A stretch of 64,000 nt of DNA. Source: Burkholderiaceae bacterium. Lineage in GTDB: Bacteria; Pseudomonadota; Gammaproteobacteria; Burkholderiales; Burkholderiaceae_A. A model generated the notes under the pieces. That model had not been told where the DNA came from, ran no database searches, and saw only the letters and a list, made by a program, of their open reading frames with translations. The stretch is taken from assembly GCA_018882785.1 (NCBI GenBank), contig VERI01000001.1, positions 248,001 to 312,000 on the forward strand, read 5' to 3'. Made by a program: the position numbers and the translations under genes. Of the stretch, positions 47,623-55,622 are shown piece after piece; positions within the stretch are counted from its first letter, which is position 1, and the number at the start of each line of letters is the position of its first letter.

Positions 47623-48069
47623 ATGAAACTTGGTATCGGAACGTTGTTGGTGTTGGCGGATGGCCAGAAGGCGGTCTTTTTCCGAAATCAGGGCTACAAC
47701 GGCCAGATTCGCTTAAAGCAGCTACAAAGCTTTTCATTTGAGAACCTCCCGAGTCATGAGTTGGGCTGGGATCGTCCCGGTCGGGCGTTCGCCCGATATG
47801 GCTCTAGCCGGTCGGCCTTTGAGATAGTGGATGCCCACGAGGTCGAAGAGGCACGCTTTCTTCATGATGTTGCCGAAGCAATCGAATCCGAACTGTTGGC
47901 GGGCGGGTACGACGGCCTCGTACTTATGGCACCGCCAAAGGCGTTGGGACTATTGCAGGAAGTCCTACGTCCCGAAATTCGTAAGAAGGTCGATCTCGCG
48001 GTTCCGAAGGATTACACGAATACACCGATCTCTGATCTGGAGGAGATCCTTATGCGGGGATCACACTGA
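47623..48069 (+). CDS. Host-attachment/baeRF-like protein (archaeo-eukaryotic release factor fold)
   Basis: Protein of 148 residues of the family annotated as required for attachment to host cells, related to bacterial archaeo-eukaryotic release factor (baeRF) proteins. LLVLADGQKAVFFRNQG at the N-terminus, GYDGLVLMAPPKALGLLQEVL in the middle and VPKDYTNTPISDLEEIL at the end are the recognisable segments. ATG 47623 is chosen over TTG 47611. Function is not established; the ribosome-related fold suggests stress translation. First of three plus-strand genes between two regulators. Confidence 0.75.
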   Translation: MKLGIGTLLVLADGQKAVFFRNQGYNGQIRLKQLQSFSFENLPSHELGWDRPGRAFARYGSSRSAFEIVDAHEVEEARFLHDVAEAIESELLAGGYDGLVLMAPPKALGLLQEVLRPEIRKKVDLAVPKDYTNTPISDLEEILMRGSH

Positions 48070-48070
48070 G

Positions 48071-48388
48071 TTGGCTGCCTCTGATTCTGTGACTTCCCTC
48101 GAGACAGCACGGCCCCCTTACTACCTCTGCGCGCGCTCTGAAGAGGCGCTTTGGCAAGGGCTCGAGGCCGCGGGTTTATCGGATCTTGAATTTCCCCAGC
48201 TCGACATCATGGGAACGCTCTTCGTCCCGACCGGGCTGGTACTTCTTGATGAGCGCGACCAGCGTTTTCCACATTTTCGATCTATCAAGGGGTATTACGC
48301 GGCCATTGATCATGAATTGACAGAGGCGCAGCGGGCTGCATTGCCTATCGTGCCAAGGCCTGCATCAATTATTCGGATCTGCGTCTAA
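48071..48388 (+). CDS. Small soluble protein, unknown
   Basis: About 105 residues if TTG 48071 is used, or 99 from GTG 48089; neither has a convincing ribosome site. No ATG start exists before conserved-looking sequence. It contains RPPYYLCARSEEALWQGLEAAGL and FVPTGLVLLDERDQRFPHF and has no helix or signal peptide. No family recognised. It begins one base after the baeRF-like gene, so it is probably co-transcribed and translated by coupling. Confidence 0.6.
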   Translation: MAASDSVTSLETARPPYYLCARSEEALWQGLEAAGLSDLEFPQLDIMGTLFVPTGLVLLDERDQRFPHFRSIKGYYAAIDHELTEAQRAALPIVPRPASIIRICV

Positions 48389-48482
48389 GTTTTCCACAGC
48401 CAAGCGTTCTCAATCCAATTGACAAGAGGCATCTTCTTGTTAGCGCTGTGATCTCATGGGGTTTTCAATCATGGAGGTTCTT

Positions 48483-48911
48483 ATGGCGGAGTTGGATCTG
48501 ACGCAGGCATTCTGGAAACCATGGCTCACTGAGCTTCCCCGGCTGTGGATATCCCCATTTTCAGGGATCTCACCATCCGTAGAAGAGATAAAAGTCGACA
48601 TTCGGGAGCAGCCCGAAATGTTTCTCCTAGAGGCAGAGATGTCTGGTGTACGAAGAGAAAGTCTTAAGGTAGCGGTAGATGGGAGCTGTATTACCCTTGA
48701 GGGCGATATCCGAAATGGCATTGAACTGCCAAAGGAAGAGCGCCTCTTGCTCGGTGAGCGTCATATTGGCCATGTGCATCGGACTCTCGATCTCGAAGTA
48801 CCCTTAGATCCTACAAAGTCAACCGCCCACTATGAGGATGGGTTGCTTACAGTGCTGGTCTATAAGCGTGTTGCGAGCGTCTCTGAGCAAACACAAATCA
48901 TTGTGAACTAA
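48483..48911 (+). CDS. Hsp20/alpha-crystallin small heat-shock protein
   Basis: Molecular chaperone of 142 residues. The alpha-crystallin domain spans about residues 37-130 (EEIKVDIREQPEMFLLEAEMSGV through HYEDGLLTVLVYK), with the GLL motif near its end. GGAGG at 48473-48477 sits five bases before ATG 48483, which decides that start over the upstream ATGs. A TTGACA at about 48419 may be a -35 but no good -10 or sigma32 site was found. Confidence 0.9.
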   Translation: MAELDLTQAFWKPWLTELPRLWISPFSGISPSVEEIKVDIREQPEMFLLEAEMSGVRRESLKVAVDGSCITLEGDIRNGIELPKEERLLLGERHIGHVHRTLDLEVPLDPTKSTAHYEDGLLTVLVYKRVASVSEQTQIIVN

Positions 48912-49028
48912 TGGGTAAAGCACATTCCGGCAGATTATGGTCGCAGATGCTTTGGGGGCGCATGCCCCCGTAGCCCGCTCTCCGTATTCTTTTAGCGAAT
49001 GTCTGAAGTCGCGACGGCCGGGCGATTC

Positions 49029-49535
49029 TTATTGTGGAGGGATTGCGGCGGGGCGAAACCCGGATCGTATGAGTTCTAACATTGCCTTCTTCTGGGTTGC
49101 ATCAAGCACGAGAAGGATTCTCAATAGCTCTTCATCCTCAGGACTCTGTCCGTTTGCGTGCGGTGATAGCGTCTGCGGCAAGAGACTTTTCGCTTCAGCT
49201 CTTTTCTCAGACGCCTGAAGACTCGGTGGGGTCGGCACAGAGCCCTCCCGTGTCGACATGGAACGTTGGCCATACGGCTGTAGCCGCGGTTTTAATGCCT
49301 CATTGAAATCTAGATTCAGCCAGTTCACCAGAACCCTCAGCCGCTCTTCCTCGGGGAGTGATACGCCACGAAGCCATCGACGGGCGCTTTCCTGAGAGAT
49401 TGGGGTGGTGTCATAGGCCCTCAGGTTGAATTCTCGCGCAACAACAGCTGCAGAAGGTATGCGACCAAACCGGCTTCTGAGTGAGTCACGCAGTAACGCC
49501 GAGAAATTTTCTTTGATGTCATTTGATTTAGCCAT
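49029..49535 (-). CDS. HTH transcriptional regulator B (paralogue of regulator A)
   Basis: Protein of 168 residues from ATG 49535. The N-terminal half (about residues 20-75) matches regulator A at 46933 in the FGRIPSAAVVAREFNL and SQESARRWLRG blocks; a Ser/Thr/Pro-rich linker and a second conserved block near the end (LLRILLVLDATQKKAMLELI, compare LNPQQRVPLMELVDQLL in A) complete the shared plan. It faces the Hsp20 gene and is divergent from the secreted-protein locus. DNA binding is inferred. Confidence 0.8.
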   Translation of the reverse strand: MAKSNDIKENFSALLRDSLRSRFGRIPSAAVVAREFNLRAYDTTPISQESARRWLRGVSLPEEERLRVLVNWLNLDFNEALKPRLQPYGQRSMSTREGSVPTPPSLQASEKRAEAKSLLPQTLSPHANGQSPEDEELLRILLVLDATQKKAMLELIRSGFRPAAIPPQ

Positions 49536-49673
49536 GACCCGAACAATAGGTGCTCCATGTCGCATCTCTGCAACTGTGGGTTGTAACTTGGCACGATGAC
49601 TCGTTAAACCTGCACATCTGCCGTGGAATGCGAGCTTCCACCGATAACTCATTGATTTGATCAAGGAATAAAC

Positions 49674-49766
49674 ATGATTACGCAGGCATTGGGCGATTTA
49701 TCTGGTTCCAAACCTTGTGAGCAATGCGCTGGTCGGAAGCTTTACAGACTGTGTCTACTGCAGTGA
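49674..49766 (+). CDS. Possible 30-residue micro-ORF ahead of the repeat protein
   Basis: AAGGA is seven bases before an ATG that opens 30 codons, with CEQC (a CxxC pair) and a C-terminal KLYRLCLLQ. It lies in the 278-base gap between regulator B and the large surface protein, 46 bases before that gene. It could be a leader peptide or chance; no family. Confidence 0.3.
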   Translation: MITQALGDLSGSKPCEQCAGRKLYRLCLLQ

Positions 49767-49812
49767 CTTCAATTGACGAGAGATGTCGTCCGATACTTAA
49801 AGGAGCTTTACT

Positions 49813-52800
49813 ATGGCTGAGCAAAATATCTATCTGTATGCGACCCAATCCCCACCGGCGAGCATTGACACAGGGGAGGAAGATTTCCCTGATGCACCGG
49901 GCGTCATGCTCGCAGACGGAACAATCTTCTATACCTGGAAAGATGATCCCCTGAAGACTGACAGCTCAGGAACCGGCATCTTCGATCCCTTCTTGACCAT
50001 TCAGCAGTCTGGTTCCGAGACTGGCACGAATCTGTATAACGGCAGTACCTATGCCACAGGTAACGCAATTAGTTCTAGCGATAACCGGACCAGCCTGCTG
50101 GAGATCAGCAAGATTCCTGTGGTGGGTGTTGGTGATATGCAGTACCTGGAAATCCGCCTGGATCTGAACGAAGTGAGTGGCGGTGGCGGCCCGAAGGCGG
50201 AGGTCCGTATGACTGATCTGAAAATCTACGGATCCAATGATTCTAGTCTTTCATCCTTTGCAGGACTTACCCCACTGTATTCGATTGACAGCGCAGCGCT
50301 TGATACCACAGTGCATATGTGGGATGACTTCAACGGCAGCGGACGCTCCGATGTCGTGATGCTGATACCCAAGAGCTATTTTGCCTCCAATCCCCAATAC
50401 CTGTATTTCCAGACCACTTTCCAGGGAACCGACGGGGGTTTCGAAGAATTCTCGACTCAGGTTCTGCAGGCGCCGCTGGATCCTTCCGTGACTATCGAGA
50501 AGACTGCGGACGTACTCAATTCCGATCGCAGTGACGATACCGATGACATCATTGATTCGGCGGGGGACATCGTGACGTATACGGTCTCGGCCAGTAATCC
50601 TGGTGATGTGCCACTGACCAATCCGACCATCACCGATCCTCTAATCGCCGATTCATTAGATACCAATGATGATGGCTTGGTGAACGCAGCAGATATTGTT
50701 AGCGGCGATACAAATGACAATGGCCTGCTCGATGTGGGCGAAACCTGGGTCTGGCAGGGGGAATACACCGTGACGCAGGCGGATATGGATGCCCGCGGAA
50801 ACTACGATGGGCCCGACGTAGATGCCATTAACGACAATGTCATTCGTAATGTGGTCGCGATCTCGACTGATGAGGGCGCGTCTGATGATGCGGTAGCCGA
50901 CAGTCTATTGGATTACAACCCTGTTCCAAACATTGAAAAAACCTATGATGTTCTAAACTCGGATCGCTCTGATGACCCTGATGATTTAATCGATATTGCG
51001 GGCGATATTGTTCAGTATTCGCTCAGCGTAAGAAATGACGGCAATATCACCCTGAGGGATGTGGTGATCACAGACCCGCTTATTGCTGATTCCTTGGATA
51101 CAAATGACGACGGCGTAGTCAACGTCCTGGACTCGACTGGTGGCGATGATGGAAACGGGCTACTAGATGTAGGTGAGACTTGGACCTTTGCCGGCGAGTA
51201 CACGGTCACCCAGGCCGATATGGATGCCCGAGGTAATTACGATGAACTTAGCGACGGGACCAATGACAATGTAATTCGAAATGCCGCGAGTGTTGAGGTG
51301 AAAACTCTAGACCAGAGCTTGAGTGCCACCACCCGTACATATACAGACCTTAACTATGAACCACTCATCAGTATTGAAAAGCTCGCCGATGTTCTGAACT
51401 CTGATCGGTCGGATGATGCGGATGACGTCGTTGATACAGCTGGTGACATTATCACCTATAACGTCAGTGTCAGAAATGAGGGTAATATTACTCTGACCGA
51501 TGTGGTGTTGACCGATGCCCTGATCGCTGATTCATTAGATACCAATAATGATGGCTTGGTAAACGCAGCAGATATTGTTAGCGGCGATACAAATGATAAT
51601 GGCCTGCTAGATGTGGGCGAGACCTGGGCATTTACCGGCGAATATTCTGTTAGTCAGGCGGATATTGACAATCACGGCAATCACGACAGCATTGATCCGG
51701 ATACGATCAATGACAATGTGATGCGCAATGTGGTTGCAGTCACGTCTAAGGCCAGTGACCAGAATATCTCAGATGATACTTTCGTAGATACCAGGGTGAT
51801 CTATGGGCCGGACTTGGAAATCCTCAAGACGGCCAACGTCTCGGAAGTGGATGCTGCTGGGGATGAGATTGAGTACACGGTGACGGTGAACAACATCGGT
51901 AACGTGACCTTGACCAACGTGGTGGTGACGGACCCCTTATCGGGCCTGTCGGAAACCATCGCCTCGCTGGCTCCGGGCGCTTCTGAATCCTTCACGGCGA
52001 CCTATCTTGCCACCCAGGGTGACTTTGATACCAACGGCGGTGGGGACGGGGATATCGACAACACGGCCACCGCCGACAGCGACGAGACCGATGTGGTCAC
52101 GGCCAGCTACGCGGTCGATTTACTGTACAACCCTGCGATGAGCATCTCGAAGACTGCCAATGTTGAGTCCGTAGACGAAGTGGGAGATAAGATTCTCTAC
52201 AGCATTGAAGTCTCAAACGTAGGTAATGTCACTCTTACCGACGTGACCTTAGAAGACACGCTAATCGAAGATACCCTAGACAATGATGCTAACGATGATG
52301 GCGTTATTGATGGGGATGACGGAGATGGTCTGCTTGAGGTTGGCGAGACCTGGGTCTGGCACGGAGAATATACGGTTACCCAGACAGACTACGATGAGGC
52401 CTTGGCGACTTCAGGAGATTATTACATCCGCAACACCGCAACAGCGGATAGTGCTGAGACAGATCCCGTAACGTCTTCCGAAGAGGTAAGTCTGGTTAAG
52501 ATGGCGTTTGAAGGACTCTCTCCTGGCTATTGGAAGAATCATCCAGACGACTGGGATGGATTGCTGCCATCGGCAAGTTTTGAAACATTCTTTTTCGGTG
52601 GGCCAAAACCAGGCTTAAATTGGAAGGTAAAAACCACTGCCAATGGCAAAGATAAATTTGCAACAACCCAGGACATCACCATGGAGCAGGCCCTCGCCCT
52701 TACCGGGGGTTCGGAGGCGGCACTAGCGCGATCGGCAGTTGCTGCTGTGCTTAACTCTAGAGATGAGGATGTCACCTATCGGTTTACTGAAGCTCAGATC

Positions 52801-52941
52801 AAAGAGTGGGTTTCGGAGGCGCTCTCGGGTCAGCCAGTCGACCTAGAGAATGATGGTGTCATCGAGTACGCCGCCGGCGCTATGGCGATAGGGGGTGTCA
52901 AGGATCTTCTGGATTTTAATAACAACCTTGGCGTCATCTAG
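49813..52941 (+). CDS. Large repeat-containing surface/secreted protein, probable type I secretion substrate
   Basis: A 1042-residue protein with no signal peptide, next to its own type I exporter. Residues 1-225 are a non-repeat beta-rich domain. Five DUF11/DUF7507-like beta-sandwich repeats start near 226, 373, 520, 669 and 777, each opening with a [VI]EKT..VLN or ILKTAN strand; repeats 1, 2, 3 and 5 contain Asp/Asn-rich DTNDDG-type calcium loops. The C-terminus (about 902-1042) has GLSPGYWKNHPDDW and ends LDFNNNLGVI. AAGGAG precedes the ATG by eight bases. Likely an adhesin. Confidence 0.85.
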   Translation: MAEQNIYLYATQSPPASIDTGEEDFPDAPGVMLADGTIFYTWKDDPLKTDSSGTGIFDPFLTIQQSGSETGTNLYNGSTYATGNAISSSDNRTSLLEISKIPVVGVGDMQYLEIRLDLNEVSGGGGPKAEVRMTDLKIYGSNDSSLSSFAGLTPLYSIDSAALDTTVHMWDDFNGSGRSDVVMLIPKSYFASNPQYLYFQTTFQGTDGGFEEFSTQVLQAPLDPSVTIEKTADVLNSDRSDDTDDIIDSAGDIVTYTVSASNPGDVPLTNPTITDPLIADSLDTNDDGLVNAADIVSGDTNDNGLLDVGETWVWQGEYTVTQADMDARGNYDGPDVDAINDNVIRNVVAISTDEGASDDAVADSLLDYNPVPNIEKTYDVLNSDRSDDPDDLIDIAGDIVQYSLSVRNDGNITLRDVVITDPLIADSLDTNDDGVVNVLDSTGGDDGNGLLDVGETWTFAGEYTVTQADMDARGNYDELSDGTNDNVIRNAASVEVKTLDQSLSATTRTYTDLNYEPLISIEKLADVLNSDRSDDADDVVDTAGDIITYNVSVRNEGNITLTDVVLTDALIADSLDTNNDGLVNAADIVSGDTNDNGLLDVGETWAFTGEYSVSQADIDNHGNHDSIDPDTINDNVMRNVVAVTSKASDQNISDDTFVDTRVIYGPDLEILKTANVSEVDAAGDEIEYTVTVNNIGNVTLTNVVVTDPLSGLSETIASLAPGASESFTATYLATQGDFDTNGGGDGDIDNTATADSDETDVVTASYAVDLLYNPAMSISKTANVESVDEVGDKILYSIEVSNVGNVTLTDVTLEDTLIEDTLDNDANDDGVIDGDDGDGLLEVGETWVWHGEYTVTQTDYDEALATSGDYYIRNTATADSAETDPVTSSEEVSLVKMAFEGLSPGYWKNHPDDWDGLLPSASFETFFFGGPKPGLNWKVKTTANGKDKFATTQDITMEQALALTGGSEAALARSAVAAVLNSRDEDVTYRFTEAQIKEWVSEALSGQPVDLENDGVIEYAAGAMAIGGVKDLLDFNNNLGVI
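50650..50748 (+). repeat. Near-identical repeat copy 1 inside the surface protein gene
   Basis: This 99-base stretch encodes the calcium-loop segment of repeat 1 and matches 51529-51627 in repeat 3 at 94 of 99 positions by my count; four of five differences are silent and one changes Asp to Asn. Confidence 0.85.
51529..51627 (+). repeat. Near-identical repeat copy 2 inside the surface protein gene
   Basis: Partner of 50650-50748. The two copies are far more alike than either is to the equivalent part of repeat 2, which points to recent duplication or gene conversion between repeats 1 and 3. Confidence 0.85.
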
Positions 52942-52943
52942 GA

Positions 52944-54698
52944 GTGTTGGTCTCTGACCAAGTCGCTGCCCCGAAAGGGGCAGCGGTTCCTGCTCTCCGG
53001 GAACTCCCGTCAGGAGAGGTGTTTGCGGTACTCGCAGGTCATCGCAAGAGTCTGATGATGGTTGTGCTCTTTTCTGGCGCAATTAACTTGCTCTATCTGA
53101 GTCCTGCCCTTTATATGTTACAGATCTATGATCGCGTACTCACAAGTCAAAGTGAAGCAACACTCATTGCTTTAACTATTCTTGTGTTTGGTATCTTTGT
53201 CTTTACTGGCATGCTGGAGAATGCAAGGGCCTCAGTTATGGCGCGGCTGGGTGATCAGCTGGAAAAAAAGCTCTCCGGGCGGGTGTATGCGGCGATGTTC
53301 GCCCGTCAAATGAAGTCCTCAGAAGGGCCAAGCAATCAACCGCTCTGGGACTTAAATCACCTCAGACAGTTCTTTTCTGGAAGTGGGCTGTATGCACTAC
53401 TCGATCTGCCTTGGCTTCCAATATTTCTTGTCACAATCTTTTTATTACATCCGATTCTCGGGTGGTTTGCACTCTTGGGGGCGATTACCCTATTTGTCAC
53501 AACTGCAGTAGCTGAACGTATAGCCAGAACACCGCTATCTCAGGCAGCTGAATGGACGATGGCGGCAAATGGCCTTGCTGCGAGTCAATTACGCAATTCG
53601 GAGGTAATCCATGCGCTCGGGATGCTTGCACCGCTTGCGGGTCGATGGCAGGCGCTTCAGGCAAGGGCAAGGGAATGCCAGCGTAAGGCATCTGACCAGA
53701 TAGCAAAGCTTAGCGGAACGACGAGGGTCTTGCGATTGGTTCTGCAGTCCGGTGTCCTTGGGCTTGGAGCCTATCTCGCTTTGCAAGGTGAGATTACTGC
53801 AGGTGCAATGATTGCAGCCACAATTCTCTGCACCCGTGCGCTTTCGCCACTTGAATCAGTCATCGCACATTGGAAGTCTATGCTCACGGCAATATCTGGA
53901 AAACGCCGCTTAGATCAGCTATTGGCTGATTATGTAGAGCCTGTGGTGGGCGTTGCCATACCGCGTCCAAAAGGTCTTGTAACTGCAGAAAATATTTTTG
54001 TTTCGAGCCCAAGCAATACGTCTTTCATTTTAAAGGGGGTAACGTTCCAGCTTGAACCTGGCGAGGTAGTCGGGGTGATAGGGCCGTCTGCCGCAGGGAA
54101 ATCTACTCTGGCGCGAAGTGTGGTGGGTGTCTGGCCGACCCAGCTAGGCAAGCTGCGTCTAGACGGAGCCGATATACGAAACTGGCCAAAGTCGGAACTC
54201 GGTCCTGCAATTGGCTATCTACCTCAGGATATTGAACTATTCAGCGGAACGGTAGGAGAAAACATCGCCCGGTTTGGTCCCATGGATTCGGAAGCCATTA
54301 TTCAAGCGGCCAATGTCTGTGGAATTCACGGCATGATCCTCCGGCTTCCAAAGGGCTACGACACAACAATCGGAGAGGGTGGAGCGATACTCTCAGGAGG
54401 TCAGCGACAGCTAATTGGTTTAGCAAGAGCCGTATACGGAAAGCCCGCATTAGTTGTACTGGATGAGCCAAGTTCCAATCTTGACGAGGTCGGTGATCGT
54501 TGTCTTGCAAGGACAATTGAATCGCTCCGTTCATGGGAATGCACTGTCCTGGTGGTTTCTCATGATCCGAAACTTTTAAAAATTACAGATAGATTAATGC
54601 TCATCTTTGATGGACAGATTCGTACATCGGGACCCACGGCCGAGGTAATTGCATCTCTGAAGAAAAGTTCTCGGAGTGCTGTCGAGGAAAAGGGTTAG
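52944..54698 (+). CDS. Type I secretion ABC transporter, permease/ATPase (PrtD family)
   Basis: Inner-membrane exporter of 584 residues: a six-helix membrane domain (about 35-330, including LYLSPALYMLQIYDRVLTS, the PrtD/HasD mark) and an ATPase domain with Walker A GPSAAGKST (about 383-391), signature LSGGQRQ (about 483) and VVLDEPSSNLD. There is no N-terminal C39 peptidase domain, so it exports substrates with a C-terminal signal. GTG 52944 is two bases after the surface protein stop; a TTG at 52947 is also possible. Same operon as its likely cargo. Confidence 0.92.
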   Translation: MLVSDQVAAPKGAAVPALRELPSGEVFAVLAGHRKSLMMVVLFSGAINLLYLSPALYMLQIYDRVLTSQSEATLIALTILVFGIFVFTGMLENARASVMARLGDQLEKKLSGRVYAAMFARQMKSSEGPSNQPLWDLNHLRQFFSGSGLYALLDLPWLPIFLVTIFLLHPILGWFALLGAITLFVTTAVAERIARTPLSQAAEWTMAANGLAASQLRNSEVIHALGMLAPLAGRWQALQARARECQRKASDQIAKLSGTTRVLRLVLQSGVLGLGAYLALQGEITAGAMIAATILCTRALSPLESVIAHWKSMLTAISGKRRLDQLLADYVEPVVGVAIPRPKGLVTAENIFVSSPSNTSFILKGVTFQLEPGEVVGVIGPSAAGKSTLARSVVGVWPTQLGKLRLDGADIRNWPKSELGPAIGYLPQDIELFSGTVGENIARFGPMDSEAIIQAANVCGIHGMILRLPKGYDTTIGEGGAILSGGQRQLIGLARAVYGKPALVVLDEPSSNLDEVGDRCLARTIESLRSWECTVLVVSHDPKLLKITDRLMLIFDGQIRTSGPTAEVIASLKKSSRSAVEEKG

Positions 54699-54701
54699 AG
54701 C

Positions 54702-55622
54702 ATGGAGTCAAGTATAAAACGGGGCCTATGGATATTAATTATTCTTTTTCTTGGCCTCATACTCTGGGCGGTATTTGTTCCACTCGATTCCGGAATCCCT
54801 TCGAGCGGACAGGTGACGGTAGATGGTCGACGTAAAGTTGTTCAGCATCCTCGCGGGGGCGTTATTCAGCAGGTGCTCGTTAAAGAAGGGGATAGCGTAG
54901 CGGCTGGGGATATATTAGTTCGACTAGATAGCAGCACCGAACTGGGAAATCGCTCCCAGGCGCTTGCCCAGCTCCAGACGGCTGAGTTCCAGGCTCAGGC
55001 ACTCGAGGCGCAACTCCCAGGCCTGCGTGAACTGGCAGAGGATGGGTTTTATCCCCGTAATCAGCTGCTTGATCTCGAGAGAAAGCTAAAGGAGTCCAAG
55101 GCACTACAGAACGGCTTGCGGGATCAGATCTCTGCGCTCGATAGAGAGGTTCAACGGACTGTAATTCGAGCGTCTGTGGCCGGCAGAGTGATGGGGGTAA
55201 GTATCAATACGGAAGGCGCCGTCGCAATTGCAGGCACCAAGTTAATGGAGATTGTTCCAATCGATGATCGGGTCACCATTGAAGCGCAGGTCCGACCGCA
55301 TCTAGTCGATAAAGTACATTCTGGTGCGAGCGCCCAAGTCCGCTTTAGTGCTCTTCAAACCTCACGCACTCCAGTAATCTACGGCACCGTCGAGTGGATA
55401 TCTCCTGACCGGTTTCAACCAAAAGAGGATACTGCTAATGGCGATGGCTACTATCTGGCAAAGGTAGTGATTAATCAACAGGAGCTCGCTAAAGTAGATG
55501 GGTTTCGTGTAATTCCAGGAATGCCTGCCGATGTAATTATTAAAACCGGTGAGCGTACCTTCTTCCGATACTTGTTTAAGTCTATCTCCGATCGATTCGC
55601 CCACGCATTTAAGGAGTACTAA
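54702..55622 (+). CDS. Type I secretion membrane fusion protein (HlyD family), short form
   Basis: Periplasmic adaptor between the ABC exporter and TolC. One N-terminal helix (residues 8-29), GQVTVDGRRKVVQHPRGGVIQQVLVKEGDSVAAGD (biotinyl-lipoyl half), a short helical hairpin (about 85-155), the second lipoyl half with RASVAGRVMGV, and the beta-barrel ending in PGMPADVIIKTGERTFFRYL, the family C-terminus. At 306 residues it is about 120 shorter than PrtE/HlyD, the loss being in the coiled coil. Three bases after the ABC gene. Confidence 0.9.
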   Translation: MESSIKRGLWILIILFLGLILWAVFVPLDSGIPSSGQVTVDGRRKVVQHPRGGVIQQVLVKEGDSVAAGDILVRLDSSTELGNRSQALAQLQTAEFQAQALEAQLPGLRELAEDGFYPRNQLLDLERKLKESKALQNGLRDQISALDREVQRTVIRASVAGRVMGVSINTEGAVAIAGTKLMEIVPIDDRVTIEAQVRPHLVDKVHSGASAQVRFSALQTSRTPVIYGTVEWISPDRFQPKEDTANGDGYYLAKVVINQQELAKVDGFRVIPGMPADVIIKTGERTFFRYLFKSISDRFAHAFKEY

